Source: Rhizobacter sp. OV335 (GTDB lineage: Bacteria; Pseudomonadota; Gammaproteobacteria; Burkholderiales; Burkholderiaceae_C). Taken from it: a stretch of DNA of 64,000 nt. The notes under the pieces were generated by a model. The model was not told the origin of the DNA, ran no database searches, and worked only from the letters and a program-made list of their open reading frames with translations. A program made the position numbers and the translations under genes. Numbering within the stretch: position 1 is the stretch's first letter; each line of letters starts with the position of its first letter. Shown here piece after piece: positions 8,130-17,000 of this stretch. The stretch lies in contig NZ_FRCQ01000019.1 in assembly GCF_900142965.1 (NCBI RefSeq), forward strand, positions 79,703 to 143,702, written 5' to 3'.

Positions 8130-9404
8130 TCAGGCGGCCTGCAACGCGCCGCCCATTCGCAGCATCGATTGCTGCTGTTGTTCGAGGATGCGTTTCGCCT
8201 CCTGCGGCTGGCCGCCGCAGCGTGCGAGTTGCAGGCCGGTCAGCCCGAGCGTGCGCAGCGGCTCGGTCCACAGCCAGTGGGCCGAGCTGAACAGCGCCGG
8301 GCCGAGCGTCGACTGCAGCTCGTCGAGCGCCGCCGGGCTGACGCGCTGCGGGTGCAGCAGCTCGCGCAGCGAGCGGCCGCGGAAGCAGCGCATCGGCGTC
8401 TCGACCAGCAGCCGCGCCAGCTCGGGCAGCAGCGGCTGCGAATCGGTGATCAGCGCGCGCGTGCCGCTGTCGACCCGCTCCAGCGGGTGCAGCCCGGTCC
8501 ACGCGAGCTCCAGGTCGTCCCACGGGCCGGCGCCGTAGCAGTGGCGGCACAGCGCCGCACCGAGCTGCACCCGCAGGTAGCTGACCGGATGCGGGTCGCC
8601 GGGCGAGAAGCGGAACACCAGGCTCGGCTCGCCGGACAGCACGTCGTGCAGTGCGGCCACGCTCGCGAAGCCGGTGTGGCCGAACGCGAACGCATCGGCC
8701 GCGATCTCGCTGGCCCAGCTCGCCCACACGTCGGCCAGCTCACCCCGCGAGCCGGCCTGCACCAACCCGTGCTGCAGCAGCGTGCGCAGCTCGTCGTTCC
8801 AGCCGGTGATGTGCGCCGCCTGGTGGCCGGCCTCGTGGATCAGCGCGGTCGGCCGCAGCAGGTTGTGGCGGGTGATCTTGATGGTCGCGACCGGGCACAC
8901 CGCGCCGCCGTCCCACAGCCGCAGGCCGGCTTTCATGATCGCGGCACCGGCGCCGCTGTCGAGGTAGGTCAGCACCACCGGCGTCGGGTGGCCGAGTTCG
9001 TCGAGTACCTGCGACATGCTGCGGTAGGCCAGGCTGTCGCAGGCGCGCAGCATCGCGGCCACCTGCGGGTTGGTGCGGGTGTTGATCGCGTCGGCAAAGA
9101 AATCCAGCGTGGTCTCGGTGCGCAGGTACTGGCGCCGAAAGGCCAGCAGCAGGCGGCGCACCTGCGCCTGCGCGGCCAGGCTGCGCGCCGCCTGGGCGTG
9201 CGCCAGCAGCACCTGCGCATCGGCGGCCAGCGCGTCGACCTTGGACTGCAGGTGGCGGCGCAGCGCGAGCCCGAGGTACTGCTCGAGCCGGCCCCAGGCC
9301 ACGTCGCCGGCCAGGTTGTCCAGCGCCAGCCGCGACGCGGCCAGCACCCAGTGAGCGATCTGACGCTGGGTCTGCAGCGCGGCAGCGGCTTGCAGGTCAG
9401 CCAC
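8130..9404 (-). CDS. Probable zinc metallopeptidase (HEAGH)
   Basis: 424 residues. HEAGH at 190-194 (TALIHEAGHQAAH) gives two zinc ligands and the catalytic Glu. Glu233 in WASEIAADAFA, 39 residues later, is a good third ligand, the usual gluzincin arrangement. The N-terminal 120 residues are helical and rich in Ala, Gln and Leu. No signal peptide or membrane segment is visible, so a cytoplasmic or non-classically exported role is likely. The GTG start overlaps the end of the upstream 813-residue gene by 8 bases, indicating translational coupling. The family is not one I can name. Confidence 0.7.
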   Translation of the reverse strand: MADLQAAAALQTQRQIAHWVLAASRLALDNLAGDVAWGRLEQYLGLALRRHLQSKVDALAADAQVLLAHAQAARSLAAQAQVRRLLLAFRRQYLRTETTLDFFADAINTRTNPQVAAMLRACDSLAYRSMSQVLDELGHPTPVVLTYLDSGAGAAIMKAGLRLWDGGAVCPVATIKITRHNLLRPTALIHEAGHQAAHITGWNDELRTLLQHGLVQAGSRGELADVWASWASEIAADAFAFGHTGFASVAALHDVLSGEPSLVFRFSPGDPHPVSYLRVQLGAALCRHCYGAGPWDDLELAWTGLHPLERVDSGTRALITDSQPLLPELARLLVETPMRCFRGRSLRELLHPQRVSPAALDELQSTLGPALFSSAHWLWTEPLRTLGLTGLQLARCGGQPQEAKRILEQQQQSMLRMGGALQAA

Positions 9405-11838
9405 AGCGGTGCCCCGGTGCCACCGTGACCGTCACCGCGGGCGGTGGGTCGAGCGCGAGTTCGGCCGGTGCCGCGCCGCGGCCGGCCATCGCGTCGCACA
9501 CCGCCTTCAGCGACGGCGGGTGGGCGATCGCGAAGCGCAGCGTGACGCCGTCGGCCGCGTTCTCGGTGGCCGCGATGAAGGCCGCCGACTGCGCCTGGAT
9601 GAAGCTCGCGAAGCCCTGCACCAGCCAGTTCTGCAGCGCCGCGGCGTAGCGCGCGGCCTGGGCCTGTGGCAGGTTCTGCAGGCTGGCGTTGGCGGTCGGC
9701 GAGGCACCGGCGTTCACGACGCGCAGGCCGCGCCCCGGCGGGCCGGACAGGATGTGCTTCAGGCGGCCCTGCAGCGCGCGCGCGAAGCCGGCACTCAGCA
9801 CGCCGGCATTCGTCGACTGGCGCAACCGCATCGCGAGCTTCTGCGCCTTGGCTTCGCTCAGGAAGATGCAGGCGCGGATCTGGTCCTGCGTGCAGTCGAA
9901 GCGCAGGCCGAGGTGCATCGCGCGGCGGGCGTGCGCGTGGACGTGGCCATGACCGTGTCGATGGCCATGGCGGTGCATCGCATGCGGACGCCGGCCGCCG
10001 GCGTCGATGCGGTAGAAGCGCTGGCCCATCGCCGGCCGCTGTCCGTTGCCGTCGAACGCACGGCCGAGCCCCGGCGCGCCGAGCAGCGTCGCCGCGGCCT
10101 GCGGCGTCAGCGGGTGCAGCTCCTGGCTGCCGAGCGCGCCCGAGGGGTCGCCCTGCTCGAACTCGTTGCGCGCGATGTCGGCCAGGCTGGTGCCGGGCAG
10201 TGCCTCGTAGAGGTGCAGCTGCGCATCGGTCGACTCGCCCTCCGGCAGGCCGAGCTGCTCGTGCAGGAAATCGGCCAGCGGCGCGCCCTCGAAGCTCGCG
10301 ACTTCGGCCGCCATGTGCGGCGTGATGCGCACATCGAACACCCGCGTGCAGCGCTTGTAGCGCTTGCGCCCGCGCAGCGGCAGCATCACCCAGCCGGCAT
10401 CGACGCCGGCCTCGAGCAGCTCCGGCCGCTGGCGGTAGGTGCCGGGCGGCAGCACCGCCGGCAGGTTGGCGGCAGCCGCCTGCTCGAAGGCCTCCATCGC
10501 ATAGCCTTCGAGCAGCTCGGGCTGGTCGAGCACGTGGTCGGGCAGCGCGGCGATGCGGCCGACCGTCTCCTCGACGGTGGCGGCCACGGCCGAGGCGGCG
10601 AGGCCGGCCTCCTGCTCTGGCGTCATCCCCTCGGCCATTTCCAGGTTCAGCAGCTTCAGGCCGGAGTCGACGATCGCGCGCGACAGCACGCCGGCCTGCT
10701 GCGGGCCGATCAGGCCGGAGATCAGCTTGGCCAGCAGCGGCGACAGGAAGTTGATCACGCGCGGCCGGCCGATCAGGCGGATGCCGAGCTTCAGCACCGG
10801 CAGCACGGCCGGGATGAAGTTCTCCATCATCGGCTGCGGGCTCTCGCCGGGCCGCAGGTCCTGCAGCTCCTGGATGAAGCGCTCGCGGGCGTCGTCGAGC
10901 TCGGCGAACACCGGCGGCGCCTCGGCCTGGCCGAGCGCGACGGATTGCGCGACCTCCATGTCGAGCTGCGTCTCGTCCTGCGCGAGCACCGCGTTGGCGA
11001 CCTGCTGGTCGAACTCCTGCTGCGGCGGCGGCGCGTCGGCGCCGGCCACGGCCTGCACGCCGGCGGCGGCGAGGTCGGTGTCGGCGGCGGTGGCATCGGT
11101 GGCCGTCGGAGCAGGTGCCGGCTCCGGCGGCGCGAAGCCGAGCTTGCGTGCGAGCTGCAGCGCGATCGGCTGCACCGGTGCCGGCAGGTGGCCGATGGCC
11201 TTCTGCAGCACGCGTTGCAGCAGCGGCTTGATCAGCGCCTTGATGCGCGACAGCAGCGGCCCGAGCGTGAGCTTCGTGACGCCCTGGATCGCCGCGCCGG
11301 CGACCTTCTTCACGATGCCGCCGACCTTTTTGAACAGCTTGCCGAAGAACTGCTCGAACTGCGGTTCCTGCTGCATCTCGTAGCTGCCGGCCGGCGCATA
11401 TCCCTCCAGGAAGGCATCGACCTCGCCCTCGACCAGCCCGGCGCCCTGGCGCGGGGCGAACTGCTGCGCCATCGCGTCGACCATCGCCTCGCATTCGCGC
11501 ACCAGCGGCGAGAAGTGCTGCATCACCGCGCGGTCGGCCTGGCTGCGTTGCATGCCGGCGAAGAGTTGCCGGTCGTGCAGGGCGCGGGCATGGCATTCGA
11601 GTTCGAACAGTGCCTCGTCGAACTCCTCGTCGTGCAGTTCGTCGATCAGTCCGGCACAGGCTTCGCGCATCGGGTCGTCGTAGGCGGTTTCGTCGTCGCC
11701 GGCCTCGTACACCGAGACGAAGGGCGAGCGCGTGGCGGCGCGCTCGGAGATGCCGTAGCCGACGGAGGTTTCCGATTCGGCGGGCGGCCTGAAGCTGTCG
11801 AAGGCCAGGAACGGCGCGGGGATGGTGGCAACACTCAC
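9397..11838 (-). CDS. Large protein of unknown function with amphipathic and His-rich segments
   Basis: 813 residues, first gene of the leftward operon. Residues about 160-230 are a run of Lys-rich amphipathic helices (KLFKKVGGIVKKVAGAAI, then LLSRIKALIKPLLQRVL), and a second similar patch lies near 340-390. Such helices could insert into membranes or assemble into a scaffold. Residues about 615-637 are very His-rich (HRHGHRHGHGHVHAHAR), a plausible metal-binding tract. No signal peptide or known domain is seen. The GTG at 11838 is preferred because GAGGAG lies 8 bases before it; a GTG three codons upstream has the purine run directly abutting it. It faces the CHAT gene across a 216-base divergent region. 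Confidence 0.65.
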   Translation of the reverse strand: MSVATIPAPFLAFDSFRPPAESETSVGYGISERAATRSPFVSVYEAGDDETAYDDPMREACAGLIDELHDEEFDEALFELECHARALHDRQLFAGMQRSQADRAVMQHFSPLVRECEAMVDAMAQQFAPRQGAGLVEGEVDAFLEGYAPAGSYEMQQEPQFEQFFGKLFKKVGGIVKKVAGAAIQGVTKLTLGPLLSRIKALIKPLLQRVLQKAIGHLPAPVQPIALQLARKLGFAPPEPAPAPTATDATAADTDLAAAGVQAVAGADAPPPQQEFDQQVANAVLAQDETQLDMEVAQSVALGQAEAPPVFAELDDARERFIQELQDLRPGESPQPMMENFIPAVLPVLKLGIRLIGRPRVINFLSPLLAKLISGLIGPQQAGVLSRAIVDSGLKLLNLEMAEGMTPEQEAGLAASAVAATVEETVGRIAALPDHVLDQPELLEGYAMEAFEQAAAANLPAVLPPGTYRQRPELLEAGVDAGWVMLPLRGRKRYKRCTRVFDVRITPHMAAEVASFEGAPLADFLHEQLGLPEGESTDAQLHLYEALPGTSLADIARNEFEQGDPSGALGSQELHPLTPQAAATLLGAPGLGRAFDGNGQRPAMGQRFYRIDAGGRRPHAMHRHGHRHGHGHVHAHARRAMHLGLRFDCTQDQIRACIFLSEAKAQKLAMRLRQSTNAGVLSAGFARALQGRLKHILSGPPGRGLRVVNAGASPTANASLQNLPQAQAARYAAALQNWLVQGFASFIQAQSAAFIAATENAADGVTLRFAIAHPPSLKAVCDAMAGRGAAPAELALDPPPAVTVTVAPGHRCG

Positions 11839-12054
11839 GGCAGGCACTCCTCGTTGGATTCACGGACAGGACGCCGCGGCACGGCATCTCTTGACTGTGA
11901 AAACGCAAAGGCCGGCGTGAGTCCGACAGCGCGAACTAGGGGGGTGGGCGCCGGCCCCCCGGAGTGCGGGGGAATGGGCGCGGCGTCCGTCCGAATGGGG
12001 ATGCGCCGAGCCGGCCAGCGGCGTCCACTCGACCTGTTTCTCCCGAGGCCACCG
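11839..12054. promoter_or_regulatory. Divergent intergenic region between the hydrolase operon and the CHAT-nSTAND operon
   Basis: 216 bases separate two outward-reading operons, so promoters for both should lie here. The sequence turns from AT-richer (around 11885-11935, with TTGACTGTGAAAACGC) to very G-rich. I see no convincing full promoter or dyad. The shared region would allow the two operons to be co-regulated. Confidence 0.45.
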
Positions 12055-14082
12055 ATGATCGACGCCTACCGGAATCTCGACATCCGACTGTTCAACCATG
12101 TCCGCGCCGCGGACGGGGAGCGCTTCTGCGTGCAGGTGGAGTCGTCGCTGGCAGGCGGGCAGGGCGTTCCGGAAGAGGTGTGCGTCCCCGAGGACTTGGC
12201 GCAGCAGCTCGCGGCGCTCGACGCGCGCCGGCTGGGCGGCCAGCGCAGCGAGCTGATCGCGCTCGGCCAGCGCATCGGGGCCTTGCTGCTGCCGCCGGTG
12301 GCGCGCAGCTTCTTCACCAGCTCGCTGGCGAAGCTGGCGCCGAACGAGGGCCTGCGCCTGCGCATCAAGTGCAGCGCGATCGCGCTCGACGTGGTGCCCT
12401 GGGAGTTCGCCTACGTCGAGCGCGACCTCGATGGCGGCGGCGAAGCGCTCGGCCTGCGCGGCTTCCTGGTGGGCGACAGCCGCGTCTCGGTGGTGCGCTA
12501 CGAGGTCTGCTCGCAGCTCGCGGCGCCGGTGCAGGGCCGCCGCGCCGGCTGGCGGCTGCTGGCCGTGCCGTGCGAGCCCGAAGACCGCCGCATGCCGGGC
12601 CAGCCGCTGCAGGTCGACCAGGAGCTGAAGAACCTGCGCGCGGCCATCGCCGGCGTCGGCGGGCTGGAGATGCTGGTGTGCCAGCCGGCCACGCGCGAGG
12701 CGCTGCAGCGCGTGCTGCTCGACGGCACCGAGATCTTCCATTTCAGCGGCCATGGCGAGGTCATGACGCCTGCGCACGGCGGCGCGCCGTCGGCCCACCT
12801 GATCCTGCAGCGCGACGACGGCGCGAGCGATCCGTGGGAGGTCGATGCGCTGGCGCGTTCGCTGGCCTCGAAGGGCATCCGGCTCGCGGTGCTCGCGGCC
12901 TGCCAGTCGGCGCGCACCGACGGCCGCAACAAGTGGGCCGGCGTCGCGCCGTCGCTGGTGCGGGCCGGCATCCCGGTGGTGATCGGCATGCAGTACTCGG
13001 TGTACGACGCGAGCGCGGTCGCGTTCTCGAAGATGCTGTACCTGGCGCTGTCGCGCGTCGACACGATCGACGAGGCGATGGCCGAGGCGCGCGGCGCGAT
13101 CATGAACCTGGACCTGCAGACCGGCCGCGATTTCGCGACGCCGGTGCTCTACATGCGCATCGCCGAAGGGCATGAGCTGGGGCTGCGCGCTGCGCTCGCG
13201 GGGCCTGCCGCCGCGCCGGCCGCCGTGCGCGCCGGCTCCAGCAGCGAGGTGGCGATCGTGCTGTCGGAGATCGCCGAGCTGCATGACCACAAGGTGGTGC
13301 ACGACGCGCTGCATTCCACGCGCGGCGACCTCACGATGATCCAGCTGCGGCGCGACGAATTCCCGGCCGGCAGCTCGCTCGCGCAGTTCTCGGCGCACTG
13401 CCGCGACATGAAGAAGCGCCTGCTCGACGTGCGACGCGTCGCGCAGCAGGAGCGCTGCGATGCGCAGCTGATGCTGCCGCTGATCGAGGAGTTCGCGGCC
13501 GCGGTGGGCACGCTGGAGGAGGCGCTGGCCCAGCGCTCGGTCGACCGGCTGGACGATGCACTCGCCGCGTTCGACACGCTGCTGACCGTGCAACCGGCGC
13601 TGATCGACACGACGATGGCCTCGCTGGCGAAGCACCTCGACCTGGAGCTGCTGCTGGCCTTCCTGGGCGGCGTGGGCGCCGATTTCGACGCCGGCGCGAT
13701 CGAGGAGATCCGCGCGCTCGGGCTGCGGCTGCGCAAGGGCGCGACGGTGCACACGCTGTGCCAGGGCCTCGACAACCGGCTCGCGGTGATCCGCAAGGCC
13801 GCCGAGGCGCAGCGCTTCCACGAGATCCGCCGGCAGTGGCGGGTGCTGTCGGATTCGATCGCGCGCATGCTGCCCGACTGGACCTCGGCCGGCTGCGCCG
13901 ACCTGGGCCGCCATGCCGAGCTGCTGGGCAGCGGCGTCGCGGCCAACGATGCGCTGTCGACCTGCACCGCGTTCGGCGAATTCTGCGACGACTTCGACTA
14001 TGGCTTCTACACCATCGATTCCGACCTGAAGCAGCTGTGCGGTGACATGAAGGACAAGGTGTCCGGCGGGCGCCGCGCCTGA
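12055..14082 (+). CDS. CHAT-domain (caspase-like) protease
   Basis: 675 residues. The CHAT domain (about 170-390) carries the Cys-His dyad: His233 in HFSGHGE and Cys283 in LAACQSA, each at the end of a hydrophobic strand, with VIGMQYSVYDASAVAFS after. CHAT proteins are caspase/separase-clan peptidases that act as effectors in bacterial immune and programmed-death systems (for example Craspase TPR-CHAT). The N-terminal 160 residues form an alpha/beta region often seen before CHAT. Residues 400-675 are all-helical and could bind a partner or sensor. The ATG has GAGG nearby; the frame is open upstream but without coding character. It precedes the nSTAND gene by 17 bases, so activation by that NTPase is likely. 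Confidence 0.85.
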   Translation: MIDAYRNLDIRLFNHVRAADGERFCVQVESSLAGGQGVPEEVCVPEDLAQQLAALDARRLGGQRSELIALGQRIGALLLPPVARSFFTSSLAKLAPNEGLRLRIKCSAIALDVVPWEFAYVERDLDGGGEALGLRGFLVGDSRVSVVRYEVCSQLAAPVQGRRAGWRLLAVPCEPEDRRMPGQPLQVDQELKNLRAAIAGVGGLEMLVCQPATREALQRVLLDGTEIFHFSGHGEVMTPAHGGAPSAHLILQRDDGASDPWEVDALARSLASKGIRLAVLAACQSARTDGRNKWAGVAPSLVRAGIPVVIGMQYSVYDASAVAFSKMLYLALSRVDTIDEAMAEARGAIMNLDLQTGRDFATPVLYMRIAEGHELGLRAALAGPAAAPAAVRAGSSSEVAIVLSEIAELHDHKVVHDALHSTRGDLTMIQLRRDEFPAGSSLAQFSAHCRDMKKRLLDVRRVAQQERCDAQLMLPLIEEFAAAVGTLEEALAQRSVDRLDDALAAFDTLLTVQPALIDTTMASLAKHLDLELLLAFLGGVGADFDAGAIEEIRALGLRLRKGATVHTLCQGLDNRLAVIRKAAEAQRFHEIRRQWRVLSDSIARMLPDWTSAGCADLGRHAELLGSGVAANDALSTCTAFGEFCDDFDYGFYTIDSDLKQLCGDMKDKVSGGRRA

Positions 14083-14099
14083 GCCGCCGAGGAATCGCG

Positions 14100-17000
14100 A
14101 TGAACCTGCCGGACCGACTGCCGTTCCAGACGATCGCCGACTTCCAGGAGGTGCACGAGGCCTTGATGCTGCGGCTCGACCAGGTGGAGCTGCAGGTGCA
14201 AGCCGAAGCGACGGCCGAGGCGGGCAGCATGGCTGCGGGCGACGCCCCCGACGGCCCTGACGACCACAGTGCCGAGCACGAGCGGCAGCACCTGCTCGGC
14301 ATGTTCCCCGACGTCGCCGCCTTCCTGCAGCGCGGCTCGGCCGGTGGCGCCTACCTCGACGAGACGAAGGAGCGCCGGGCCTGCCAGGCGATGCTCGACT
14401 ACTGGGCCGGCCGCTGCTACAGCCACGGCCTGGACGTCACGCGCCCGCTGCTGGTGCCGCACGATCCGGCGCTGCTGCCGCAACTGTCGGACGAGGCCTG
14501 CCCGTACCTCGGGCTGGCGGCGTTCGGCGAATCCGATGCGAAGCACTTCTTCGGCCGCGACGACCAGATCGCGGCGCTGGTGGAGCGGCTGCGGCGGCAG
14601 CGGCTGTTGATCGTCACCGGCGCGTCGGGCAGCGGCAAGTCGTCGCTGGTGCTGGCCGGGCTGGTGCCGGCGCTGCGCCGCGGCGTGGTGGGCGGCGAGG
14701 TGGAGGGCAGCGCCGCCTGGGTCTACCCGCCGCCGCTCACGCCGGGCGTGACGCCGCTGCGCCAGCTGGCCCACGCGCTGGCGCTCGCGGCCGCCGGTGG
14801 CGAGCCCGAGCCCGACGATGCCACGATCGCCGACCACGCGGCGCAGTTGCTGCGCGACCCGAACCATGCCGTCGCGATGCTGTCGCCGGTGGAGCAGCCG
14901 GTGCTGCTGGTCGTCGACCAGTTCGAGGAGGCGCTGACGCTGCGCACCGAGCAGACCTCGGCGGCGCACCTCGCGTTCGTCGCGGCGCTGTGCGCGGTGG
15001 TCGATGCGCCCGGCCCGGCGCACCGTGTCGTCGCGACGATGCGCAAGGATGTCGAGCCGCAGCTGGCCCGCGAGTACCCCGACCTGAACCGCCGCTACGG
15101 CGAGGCCGAGTTCTCGGTGTACTCGATGGAGGCGACGCGGCTGCGCGAGGCGATCGAGCGACCGGCCCAGCAGGTCGGGCTGAAGTTCCAGGACGGGCTG
15201 GTCGACGAGCTGATCAAGAGCGTGGTCGGCGAGGACGCCAGCCTGCCGCTGCTGCAGTTCAGCCTGACCTCGCTGTGGGCGCGGCGCAAGGGCAACCTGA
15301 TCACGCGCGACGCGTATCGCGAGGTCGGCAGCCCGCGCCAGGCGATGGCCGAAGCCGCCAAGCGGGTGTACGAGGCGCTGCCGCGCGAGCAGCAGCTGGC
15401 GGCGCAGAAGGTGTTCCTCGCGCTGTCGCGCCCCGGCGAGGCGGCCAGCGTGTTCCGCAGCCGCGCGACGCGGCGCGTGCTGCGCGGCGTGGCCCACCCG
15501 CCCAACGTCGAGGCGGTGCTCGACAAGTTCGTGCGGGCGCGGCTGGTGCGGCTCACGCCGGCGCCGTCGGGCGACCCGATGGACGACGTGGCCGAGGTCG
15601 CGCACGAATCGCTGCTGCGCAACTGGGACCTGCTCGACCACCTGTTCGCCGAGCAGCGCGTCGAGCGCGAGCGCCGCGCCTTCCTGCGCAAGCAGGCCGA
15701 GAAATGGCGCGAGGGCGAGTTCGACAAGGCCTTCCTGCTCAGCGGGCTGGCGCTCGAGCAGGCCAATGCGGAGTTCGACCGCGCCGCGATCACGCCGCTC
15801 GAGCGCGAGTTCCTCGGTGCGAGCGATGCGGCGGAGCTGGCGCTGCGGTATGCCCGTGAAGACGAGGAGGCGCGGCGCATCGCGGTCGAGCGTGAACGCG
15901 CCGACCTGGCAGAAACACGCGTGCTCATCGCAAGAAAGGCCGCAGACGATCAGCAGTACGCCAATCGGCGCATTGCCAGGCGGTTGCGCTGGGCCAAGGG
16001 GTTCGGCATCGCGGCACTCGGCTTGTTCGGGCTGGCGATCGGCGGCTGGATCTATGCGCAATCGACGAGTTCGGCCAGGGTCGCGGAGGCCGAGCAGCGC
16101 GCGGCGGACCGCGTGGCCCGGGCGGAGGACGACGCGATGCGGATCGGGCGCGACGCGAGCGTGCGGTCGCAGCAAGCGAGCGCGAAGGCGCAGGCCGCGC
16201 AGCGCTTCGTCGAGGACGCGATGCGCGAGGCCGACGAGGTGCGGCAAGTGGCCGATCGGACGCGCGTCGCGGCGCAGGCCGAAGCCGCGACGGCCAAGCG
16301 ACAGGCGGGCGAGGCGCGCACGGCGCTCGCGACGGCGGAGCGGCAGCGCGACGGAACCTGGCTGTCGATGCTGGCCTCGCGCGCCGGCAGCGTCGCCGCG
16401 GTCAATGCCGAGCAGAGCCTGGCGCTGGCCAATGACGTCGTCGAGCGCGACCCGCAGCGGCTGAACGCGGTGGTGCCGGCCGTCATCGAGGCGACCCAGT
16501 ACCGCTGGGCGTCGCAACGGCTGACCAAGGACCTGCTGGGGCCGGTGGATGCGCTGATGCTGGCCCCCGACGGGCAGCACATGCTGGTGGCCGGTGCCGA
16601 GGGCATCTCCGAATGGGAACTCGGCATGCCGGCCTTCAGCCCGCAGCGCCGCCTGGCCTGGCCGATCCCGCCGGGCACGGTGCACAGCGTGGCCTACGGC
16701 GCCGACGGCCGGCAGGTGGTGGCGGCCACCGACGCGGGCGTGGTGCTGTGGCCCGCGTCGCCGACGACGCAGACCCCGGTGCCGCCCCGCGTGCTGGAAG
16801 GCAGCAGCGATGTCGACCACCTCGGCTTCAGTCCCGATGGCCGGCGGCTGGCCGGCATCACGACCGACGCGAACGAGCTGCGGGTGTGGTCGGTCGACGA
16901 CGGCAAGCTGCTGTTCAGCCGGCGTCCGCGCAATGCCGATACCAACCAGGTCGGCGGCCTGATGGGCACGGTGTTCCTCACCGGCAGCGGCGAACTCGTC

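Noticed and set aside
6043..8538. An 831-codon plus-strand frame over the hydrolase operon
   Set aside because: Antisense to three real genes with good ribosome-binding sites; composition is that of a shadow.
9409..12054. Upstream extension of the CHAT gene by about 880 codons
   Set aside because: The frame is open but antisense to the leftward 813-residue gene and without domains; the ATG at 12055 begins the recognisable protein.
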